A stretch of 64,000 nt of DNA from Congeria kusceri (Eukaryota > Mollusca > Bivalvia > Myida > Dreissenidae), in NCBI GenBank assembly GCA_027627225.1, contig CM051030.1, positions 27,826,927-27,890,926 of the forward strand, in the 5' to 3' direction. A model generated the notes under the pieces. The model was not told the origin of the DNA, searched no databases, and was given only the letters and a program-made list of their open reading frames with translations. Shown here one piece after another: positions 54,995 to 64,000 of this stretch. Within the stretch, counting starts at the first letter, position 1, and each line of letters opens with the position of its first letter. Made by a program: the position numbers and the translations under genes.

Positions 54995-57160
54995 CAAGAA
55001 ACGTCATTAAAATAGACAATCGGCGTTAAAATGAATATTGAGATGTCATTTTTTTGCCCTTAATATACTACAAGAGGACCAAGCTGTGACTTCACGGACC
55101 CCAGATTTTTCGGTCCCTACTATGGAGATTTCTCGGACACTAGATTGTACGGCCACTATAAGAAAACGTATCGGCCCTCAAAATTGCTTTGGGATAAACT
55201 CAATAATTATTAATATCTGTACCGTGAATAAACCGATCATATACCGCCCCCTGTTTTCACCAGTGATACATGAATAAGCTAAATACTAGTAATTTACGTA
55301 AACATAATTGACACATGAATTTGTCAGGCAAATTTAACAAATTAGCATTGTCAGAAAATAATAGCGGGAATGAATGAGCAGTAAGTTAATGAATTCCCCA
55401 TTTATTGCAATTCTCGGGTTTAGGATTCTCCACACGCTAATTATTGCGTGTGTATCAACACAGCTATACCGCGCGCTATTTTTAGAATGATTCTCCTGCT
55501 GGAGTTGTACTCACTAGAATTACTTCACGGAGACGACAGTCTGTTACAGCGTACAATAATATTTTTACACAATGATCAAATAATAGGAAATATAAGCTCA
55601 ATCAAATTTGCTAATATTTGTTTTGCTTATTTATCAGAAAAATACCAGAAATTTTCCACTTTATATTTTGTGCTTGCGAGCTCAACAGGCAACATTGTAC
55701 GTGGTAGCATTGTAATTGCTATTTATAGAGCGCGCCGATTAAGTAGGCTAAACAATATAGTTATTTCATTATGTGAATGAATATCACATTCTGATCATGA
55801 CATACAATGAGTAAAATTTTTCATAATTATGTTCATTTCTATAGTGTATGTCAAAGATATGTTTATAACTTTAATTCTATCGCTTATGTAAACAATTATG
55901 TAAATGTTTAATCCCCAAAAGTATGCAACAGTTATTGGTATACGTTAAACCATTGTTTGAAGTTTGCATTCTCTAAAATTAGAAAATTTGCTCAATTATA
56001 TTGGCATTCGATTTTTCCGCTGCATAAATATCGCAAGAAATCTTGGTCAAAAGTGATCTTAGACAGCTACGCCGAGTAACAGGTGAAACATGTTATTTTG
56101 CCACGATGTAAATTAATACAACTTTTGCGTGGGCTTAGAACTGTATTCGAACACTATAAATTGCCGCATCAACAACGTATATGTCTCGACCCGATTCTCG
56201 CGATAGAATTCATCCTGGACTTCAAGGTCAGCGCCCGGTCAGTCTGTACTCTGACTATAAATCGTCTTTTGAAAGCTAAAAGGGGCTATTGGCCTTCCTT
56301 ACACATATGCTAATGACACATTCTGGCTTGCAAGGAACGATATGCAATAGAAAAGGCAAGAACCTCCACAAAACTATCGTTGTCGGCATATTCTTTACAA
56401 CATAACGAGATATCTATAGCCAGCCATAAAAGTTTATATACATTTATATTTTTGTGAACATTTGAAGAAATGTACGAGTTAATAAAATACCCTCAGTGAC
56501 GTGTATTTGTACCGATTCTCATTAGTATTTATTTAAATACCGCCTAGGCGTCGAGTTATCCCCTTTCTCTTGAATATTGTTTTAATCCTTATGAAACTGA
56601 AGAGCAGATATGTTTTAATGTCTCAAAAACAAAAACAAACAAAAACGACAAAATAACGTAAACATCTATAAGTATATGTTAAAAGAAAAAAGTATGATTT
56701 AGTATGCGAGCAAAGTGTGTTGTTCGAATCGAGTCAGTCATGCGACGGATAAGTGATTTGTAGGTAAAAACTAAACACAACCAAGTTACCCATTTGTCAG
56801 TTTTAAATTTATTTAGGTAGAAAGTACTATCTACATTCCTTATTTTCACAATTACCATAGACGCCGAATATATTTAAAAAAATATTTCTTGTTATTTATT
56901 TAATGATCCACTTGAAGAGTCTAAAACTTAATAAATATTTAAATTATACCGGTAATATCCATAAACATTGTTTTGAAGTAGATGCTACTAAAATACAACA
57001 CTTATTTAACAAAAACAACAACAACATATATTAATTAAAATATAAATAAATAAAAGAAAAATTCTATAAACTAAAGTTTCTTCCTGTGTATGTACCAATT
57101 AGTCAAGGCATATATTACCGTCTCTGCTAAATATTTTTATTTTTAGACAATTGTTTTTTA
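54995..57160. other. AT-rich intergenic sequence
   Basis: Contains a small inverted repeat ACACGC/GCGTGT (about 55432-55453). ORFs at 55448-55780 and 56083-56313 have no recognisable domain. Confidence 0.35.
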
Positions 57161-57164
57161 ATTT

Positions 57165-57400
57165 TTGTTATTAGATTGGGGTATGTCGTTGGTCGGGCGG
57201 GCGGACTGGCGGCGTCTAACTGGGGTTTCCGCTAAATACTTCGAGAACGCACTGAAATAATTAAATGAAACTTCATACATAGATACCTTATATATGAAGA
57301 CCTTGCTTGGCACTGCATATGGTTTGGGTGGGGTCAAGGTCACTGTTACTAAAAATAGAAAAACGGTTTCCGCTGAATAATGGCAATGACAGAGACCAGC
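57165..57400 (-). repeat. Type B repeat fragment, inverted
   Basis: On the minus strand it shows TTTCCGCTCA-type start, TTGACCCC, a TATGCAGTGCC variant, CTATGTATGAAGTTTCAT and the ACGACATACCCCAAT end that also precedes the 33986 hairpin. About 1.5 units long. Confidence 0.75.
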
Positions 57401-57404
57401 TGAA

Positions 57405-58400
57405 TATCATCACCTACAAAATGACCCAAATCAGACAACCTGATTTGGCAATCGACAGATGCAATACAGATGTCTGTCCAGCCTTCTTCTGTAACTAATT
57501 TGGCAATCTACAGGCGCTATATAGTTCCATGCCTGTCCGGCCTACTTCTGTTATTTACCTGGCAATAAAAATGCGCAATACAGATGCATTTACAATCTAA
57601 ACTTTTGGGACCAAGATGAACCACAAGCAATCGGTGATATGTTTACCATCCACAATCACATTTACATTAAACAAAGGTTGACAATCTTTGCAATAGCACA
57701 TTTTAGGTTCAAACATCCAGCTGAATTCCATGTACGTTGTTTTGTTCTTATTTTAGCAGAACAATAATTAGAACAGTCGCAAGTGACAGCATTACGTATA
57801 TCATCGATTAGGACTATTCAATCAAACAGACCATTGTATTTGATGTATTTCCATTTTAGATGTGTTTAAGGTCTTATGAATGATATTTAGCTCACCGGTT
57901 AACAACTCAAATACCAAAACCAATTAACCCATTACTGAAATACTATTTGTTGCCATCCTAAATAAATAAAATCTCTGACAGCGTAGAAAGACTGTTGGCG
58001 ACAAAAGAAACTAAAAGCATATGAATAATAATTATGCATTTTTGCTTAATGTAAACATTAGTTTGAATGAAGTTCAACATACTGAGCTATCTCGCTATTC
58101 TTCTTAAGCTAGGCAGTCAAGCTGATAAAATCTAAAGATTTTCGGCTGCTATCGATTTTATCTGATGATCGATAAAGCCTTATCTAAGATTCAATAGTAA
58201 ATACATTTGCTCTTTCATACCCTCAACAATTTAATCTGGCTGTCCTGTTAGCGAAGTGTTTTCGCAACAGTATATCAGTATGCAAGAGATAAAGCGACAC
58301 ACTTCTGTTTTTATTTCCAATAATATTGTCTGTTGGAAAATATTAAGGTTAGCAATTAATCCATAATATTTAATATTAACAACGAACTACTACAAGAACA
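57405..58400. other. AT-rich intergenic sequence
   Basis: Nothing recognised beyond diffuse CAGATG/CTGTCC repeats near 57450-57580. Confidence 0.35.
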
Positions 58401-58455
58401 ACAACAACCACTACCACAACCACTACCACAACCACTACCACAACCAAAACCAATG

Positions 58456-58534
<79 letters not shown>

Positions 58535-58630
58535 TACTAATAATAATGATAATAACTGTTAATAATACTCATCATCTGTATCATCATCATCGTCATCATC
58601 ATCATCATCATAAGAAGAAGAAGAAGACAA
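58400..58630. repeat. Compound microsatellite
   Basis: Successive CCACAACCACTA units, (CTA)n at 58455-58530, (ATA)n, (ATC)n and (AAG)n. Confidence 0.95.
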
Positions 58631-58634
58631 AAAA

Positions 58635-59250
58635 GATAAACAGAATGAAAGCAACAATAATTGAGATATAAAACAGTTACAGTATATCGCAAAGAATGCA
58701 TTGCAGCTAGAACTCTACGTAAAGTGATAGTGTACAGCTAGATACCAATTCATCCACTCTGTGGCACTTAGGACCCAACAATACAACCGCACCCATGAGC
58801 CTTATATGCTGATTACACCACCGACCCTTATACTGCCTGTATGATCTCATTTTCATTTAATATATTATATAATATATTAATGTAGAAACTTCAAAAAACG
58901 TTAAATGATTTAAAGTTATAAATTTTAATAGTCACATTAGGCCAACCTAAAAAAAATGTTTCTTTGACACTACCTACCCAAGGTTGCTGGTAACAGGTAG
59001 GTAGATAGGCAGTTTTTTAATGCAAATTTATGAATGATTTATTTAGCGTCAAAATATAGCGTATAACACAGACATTGCTTTTGATAATATTATCAAGTGT
59101 CTGTTGATATAACGAGAGGTTGCTAGCAATCATCTTTAATTAGACAATGAATATTGACACATAGCCTCTGGTTTTCACAAGTTTGATAAAACATGATTAG
59201 AATTGCATTTTGTTATGGCCTTTTACAAGCAAGGGTCTAGCTGATACAGT
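58635..59250. other. AT-rich intergenic sequence
   Basis: Nothing recognised. Confidence 0.4.
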
Positions 59251-59251
59251 T

Positions 59252-59680
59252 TACGCATGCGCAAATAAAGTCCTTCTTTGTTACACATAAAATATTCAAT
59301 GTTTGATCTCAATTTTCACCATGACCAATGACCAAGCTACGTCCCAATATATTACCATACATTGTTGGAAAGATAAGGCCATACCCATTTGAAAAAACAG
59401 CATGTCAACAATTTCTATACGTTGTAACTAAAAATATTTACCTTAGAATAAACACACCGGTTTTGACAGGCATGAGAGCTGCCATTTTGTGCATGAATAC
59501 ATGGGCCAAAAGTTATGAAGCTAGGAACCACTAAGACAAAGTAGTGCCCCAAACTGTCTTTTTTTCTTATTTCTTACATATATACCTTTACATTGATGTC
59601 ATTTAAGCTGTATTTTACAAATTCTAGTTATCCTGCACTCAACCATATGTGCTTATTATCCTTATTATCTAACTGACAGC
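59252..59680. repeat. Dispersed repeat R3, copy 2
   Basis: Partner of 51234-51654 in the same orientation. Differences include a short duplication GACCAATGACCAAG. Confidence 0.88.
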
Positions 59681-59684
59681 CTGA

Positions 59685-60830
59685 GGATGTGACTTCGGTT
59701 TTGGTGTAATTAGACCGACAGTTAATTTATTAATCCAATGGAAAACGACCGAAATGAAAGAAGAGCAAGCTTTTTATTTAACCCAAAGAAAAAATAGAAT
59801 ATTCGGAATTAAAAAAAGAACTGCTTTGATTCAACAAAGAATAAACTTTTGAGAAGGGGCTTTTTCGTCGGGTAGGTAGGCTATGGCAAACAAAGTTAAT
59901 TTCATTTTTTGGCCTTATTTTCAGTTATTCTAGCTTTTTTTGTCTTAATTGAAGTATGGAATTAATGATACGCGTATTAAAACAACTGTTTATTTTTACA
60001 TTGTTTCTTTCAATAATTTCGGGCATTATGTTGACGTTTAGGCATTATTTCTTATTTGTAATTAAACTATAATTGAAATTATGTCTTCTGCTATAAATTA
60101 ACATGCATAATTGCATACTTGGAAATATGTAAATTTAATATAACTCTAATGCATTGTTATTAACAAAAACATCTTAATTTACTTCAGGATTTCATTTTCT
60201 ATAATAAGCTAAACTGCAGATTATAAGGTCTCTTTGATACGGATACCAAGATTGTAATATGTTTATTACCCCCAATAAACGCCGCGGGGAACAATTACTG
60301 CTAGAACGGTAGTGTTCCACGAACCAAATCGGTATCATTCGACAACGGTCGTTTATTTCCGTATTGAGTCACGAAAATGAATTTTAAACTATGTGTACCT
60401 AATTGAAGTCTAAATTCCCCCGCCTAAAATTTTTAATAATTAAACAAAATTAACACCACTCGAACAAGCAAAGAATGAATTGTCCAAATCCGTCTGTACT
60501 TTTATGACAAACAAGGGGAGGTTAAATTTTTATGCGATAAAGTTGAAAATGCATCATATTTCCGACCGAGGTTCTATTGATTTCTCTGGGAAATAGGGTG
60601 TTGTTACACAAGTGCAAATTCCCCCGCATACATGTTAAAATAAAATAAAATAAATGGCACCAAGTTAAAGAGCATAAAATTCTCTTTTCGAATCCGTCTT
60701 TACTTTTCTGAGAGTAAAAAAGTACGAAAGTTACAGCAAATAATATTTAGAGCTCCCTATAAATAAATGTCAATTTTACGTGAGAAGAATCGATTTATGC
60801 GCCGCGCTGAGAAGCGAGATTGTTGCACAT
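59685..60830. other. AT-rich intergenic sequence
   Basis: Nothing recognised. TTCCCCCGC words near 60414 and 60616 may be remnants of a diverged duplication. Confidence 0.35.
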
Positions 60831-60831
60831 G

Positions 60832-61596
60832 TTCCCACCTTTAAACTTTATAATTTAGCTTCTTATTCAGTGGAATACGACATCATAATGAAGACTAATT
60901 TGTAAGTAACGAAAATATATTTTGTTCGCGCTAATTATCTTATGCAATCGGAATTATATACATGCCAGTTACAAAGTCAACCTTCTTGGCCAGAATAACC
61001 GATGAAGCGAAATAGTTAGTCGCACCGATTGTTAGTGCTCTGTAGCCAAAGATCTATAAATAAACATGTTTATTTATAAATATTTTTTCGTAGCCTACTA
61101 AGTCAAAATAGATCTTACGATGCAAGCTCTCAATTGTCCATAGTACAGTTTAAAATTAATAAATTGCAGTAATTTGTTGTCAAACTATTCACAATGAGAA
61201 TCAGTAACAATGAAAAACACTTTCGCAACGAGTCGAAAATAACCGATGTAGCGCATTAATTTGGGGGTCTTATTCAAGGACACTCCGGTAAATATTTCGG
61301 TTACATACAAGTAAATAGCAAAAGAAGGGGTGTCATTAGTTGAAAGTTATTTTTTATAAATTGACCTTTTTACAAACTGTAATTGTAGTAAATCACATGA
61401 AAAACACATTATAATACATATTACCTACATTATCATAAATAATTAAAATGTAAGAAAACGGGTGTGAAATTTGCTGTTTTAAAGAAGGACCCTTTCTGGT
61501 TTCGATTGACTGACTAATAGCCTGCAAAGAAAAAAAGTAGTATTCCGCGATATCTGTTTTGGAAATTACCCTCTCAAAAGACCGTTGGCTTCAAAC
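60832..61596. repeat. Dispersed repeat R2, copy 2
   Basis: Partner of 23929-24690, same orientation, similar length. The end AAAAGACCGTTGGCTTC is shared and the sequences part directly after it, which marks the element boundary. Confidence 0.88.
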
Positions 61597-61767
61597 GGCC
61601 AAAGGAAAATCTTGGCGAAACCGAAATTTCGCAAAATTAAGTACCTTTTTTTTCAGATATTACTATTTAACATAAAGTATGCGTTTAAGTGTTTAATTGT
61701 GATCTATAATTGATGTTTTTTGCATAAAAATAGCATTTCTCTCATTATGAAATGTATGTGCGAAATT

Positions 61768-62180
61768 GGCTTTCCCATGGGATTTTTAAAAATTTTCCCA
61801 CTGGATTATCATTGTCCCATGGGATTTTTTTTCCACATTTAGTGCAGGAAAAAAATCCCGAGGGATTTTTTACTTTTTCAAATATGCTTTTTCTTGCATA
61901 TATATGCATATTTAATGTTGTTAGACTGTTTGCACTAATTCTCGTTCGAACATTATGATTAGAAAAAAAATCCCACTTTTTAAATGGGAAAAAAACCAAC
62001 TAGAAGAAATATCTTGGGCTAGTTAAAACATTGCATTGTTTAATAGTTCTGAGTATTTTTGTAAGTGTTTACTTAATTTTTAAATTTTTAATTTTCCTAC
62101 TGGATTTCTTTCCCATTTCTGAAAGTGGGAAAAATTTCCCACTTTTGCAAATGGGAAAATATTCCCAGTTTTAAAATGGG
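61768..62180. repeat. Cluster of TCCCA / TGGGA inverted words
   Basis: CCCATGGGATTTTT, TCCCACTTTTTAAATGGGA, TCCCATTTCTGAAAGTGGGA, TCCCACTTTTGCAAATGGGA and TTCCCAGTTTTAAAATGGGA recur within 400 bp, each a short hairpin of TCCCA and TGGGA. No open frame of note. Confidence 0.8.
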
Positions 62181-62184
62181 ATTA

Positions 62185-63040
62185 TTTTATTTTTTAGAAA
62201 AAGTGTATTTCGTCATTTGCTATCTACGTAATGCATTACTGATTAAAGTATGCTATTCAGTGTCTAAATTATCGAAATTCCATTGTTTAAACGGAGTAGA
62301 GTAGAACCTGTGATACTGCGGTCGAGCGCAGACAACTGCGCTTGACCGAAAATGTACATTTTGTTTCAGATAGTTATAATATTTAAGTGTTAATACAAAT
62401 ATTGCATAGTATGCTCATTTTGAACGTCGATTTATTTTTGTCATCTATCAATCTGTAAATAATAAAATAAGGTGAATTTCATATTTCAAACAGTAAAGGT
62501 TTTTTCGTGAAACCCTATAAAACGTTTAAATTTGGTACACACGTCATTCCACTCAGTTGATGACCACATTCAAATAATGTAATGTACGAGTAATTAAATT
62601 ACCTTATGTCATGTACTTATTGTTCTTCTTTTATATACTTGAAAATTTATAAATAAAATTAATACAAATAAATTGAGATCTCTTGTAACATTTCCCAAGT
62701 TTGAATAAGTATTTACGAAATACATGTATGTGAATAAGAAACTAGATTTGGATCGTTTTAAATCGAGTGTTGCTTAAATAGAATTGTTAAGGAAATTTTA
62801 AACTTTAAACTGTACATAAAATAAATTTCTTGATCATTAGTTACAGCATATTTTTAATAGCTATACTTTGATTAAGCAAAAATACCAAACAAAGCTGAAG
62901 CTACATATGCCCACAATTCCCTCCTAATCGCCATATAATTAAATACTCCATGTTTAATTTCACGCGTATATCAGGAACCATCAGTACTTTTAAATTCAAT
63001 GGCTTTATTACCGCATTTTAGCTTAATACGTAAACCCATA
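62185..63040. other. AT-rich intergenic sequence
   Basis: Nothing recognised. Confidence 0.4.
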
Positions 63041-63044
63041 AATA

Positions 63045-63800
63045 CCGCGATTGGAGCTGCGGGAACCTCCGGTGCAGTGAAAACATCTCTTGCCGCACAA
63101 TTTGTTTACTGCCTCGATGACCGGACCTGAGCAGACAACCGCGGGAACTTCAAGCGCTCCTACTGGATGTAGCCCGAAGCCTCCGTTTCCGATAAAGTCG
63201 CTAAATTAGCAATGGCGCAACGCGACCTTACTCACCATGTATATTCGTATTGATAAATATGCAAAATGTCTCCTGGCGCACACATTCTCTACGCCAAACG
63301 ATTAGAGCATCGATGCCCTGAACTAAACAGGCAGTCGCGGGAACCTAAAGCGCTCCTACCGGAAGTGGTCCGACGCTTCTCGGCCGAACTGTCCCTGAGA
63401 AACGCATAAATATGGTTTACTTAGTCAGAACGTCTCCTGGCGCACGAGCGGCGAAAGGCTACATCCGGTTTGCATGTGCTCGTATTAATATATTGTATAG
63501 CTTGAAAACATTATCCTGACATTGACCGTTATGCCGGAACTGGGCAGTCAGCCGCGGAAGCTTCAAGAGCTCCTACTGGAAGTGGTCCGACTCCTCTCTG
63601 CCACATCGTTCCCGAGAAAGGCGCTATGTTAGCAGCGGTGTAACGCTGTTTTACTTACCGTGTAAATTAATTCGTTTTAATATGTAGGCAAACGCATCCT
63701 TGCGCACAAATTGCTCTATGCCGCACGGTTTGAGCCTTGATGCCCGAACCTGGATAGGCAGCAGCGGAAACCACAAGCCACTTGTTATATTCTGGTGAAT
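63045..63800. repeat. GC-richer degenerate satellite, ~200-218 bp unit
   Basis: GCGGGAACTTCAAGCGCTCC (63140), GCGGGAACCTAAAGCGCTCC (63337), GCGGAAGCTTCAAGAGCTCC (63555) and GCGGAAACCACAAG (about 63765) each follow a GGCAGNC-type word and precede TACTGGAAGTGGTCCGAC-like text. About four units, well diverged, clearly GC-richer than the flanks. Continues towards or past 63800. Confidence 0.75.
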
Positions 63801-64000
63801 AATATAATGTTGTCTAACAGGTAAGATATCTATGTATTAAAGGGGATGGAAGACCTGGCCGAACGCAGACATAGTGCTGTGCAATTACTTGTTTTTGACC
63901 ATAAAGATATTTCTATAAAGAAACCGCAGTGCTCGACTTGGCTGTTCACGAGCGCCCGCACGGCCTGATTGGCCTGAATCCGCTACATCATATTATGGAA

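Noticed and set aside
55448..55780. 110-codon plus-strand ORF
   Set aside because: No recognised domain and no splice context; composition is compatible with chance in AT-rich DNA.
58453..58671. Poly-Leu ORF with a His-rich end
   Set aside because: Produced by CTA and ATC microsatellites.
1..64000. tRNA, rRNA or snRNA genes
   Set aside because: I looked for tRNA A/B-box pairs with matching acceptor stems and for rRNA-like conserved text and found nothing convincing; a tRNAscan or Rfam run would settle it.

Overview
The window looks like nuclear DNA of an invertebrate animal, most likely a bivalve mollusc. The evidence is small symmetric phase-1 exons separated by long AT-rich introns, an immunoglobulin-superfamily (IgSF) receptor of molluscan style, a tyrosine-recombinase-like multicopy gene family that I recall as common in bivalve, cnidarian and fish genomes, and many non-autonomous elements with central 130-170 bp tandem repeats (the 'pearl'/Helentron-associated style known from bivalves). 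I cannot name the species from sequence alone. No bacterial operon, CRISPR array, rRNA or tRNA is visible.

Layout. Positions 10-4518 (+) hold a decayed copy of the tyrosine-recombinase-like family: an acidic 22-residue repeat, zinc-knuckle segments, recombinase box I and box II remnants and a basic tail, broken by frameshifts and stops. Positions 4.5-20 kb are gene-poor: an ~82 bp minisatellite, hairpin-ended repeat elements, two unrecognised short ORFs and a mariner transposase N-terminal fossil (minus strand, about 16.2-16.5 kb).

Positions 20.3-50.5 kb are one minus-strand gene. I rebuilt 17 coding exons from splice sites and reading phase: signal peptide, nine Ig-like domains, one fibronectin type III (FN3) domain, a short stalk, one membrane helix and a cytoplasmic tail with several tyrosines (about 1,162 residues plus an unresolved last exon). 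All ectodomain exons are phase 1-1, so the chain joins cleanly. Ig4-Ig5 and Ig6-Ig7 look like a duplicated two-domain module, and four domains have lost one or both canonical Ig cysteines. Most of the introns' bulk is repeat DNA. The 11.9 kb Ig9-FN3 intron carries a nested composite (28.3-35.1 kb), a 143 bp near-perfect palindrome and further repeat copies. A mariner C-terminal fossil lies near 23.3-23.9 kb.

Positions 50.5-64 kb contain no gene that I recognise: second copies of three dispersed repeats found elsewhere in the window, trinucleotide arrays, a set of GATAATTATC palindromes at exact 46 bp spacing, a TCCCA/TGGGA cluster and a GC-richer ~200-218 bp degenerate satellite at the end.

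The most unusual structure is the repeat layer. At least eight elements of different sequence share one plan: a 5' ACAAG followed at once by a small inverted repeat, an internal tandem array of about 130-170 bp period, and a 3' hairpin that often has a TTC loop. Two of them are inserted at the same point of the repeat unit of a third.
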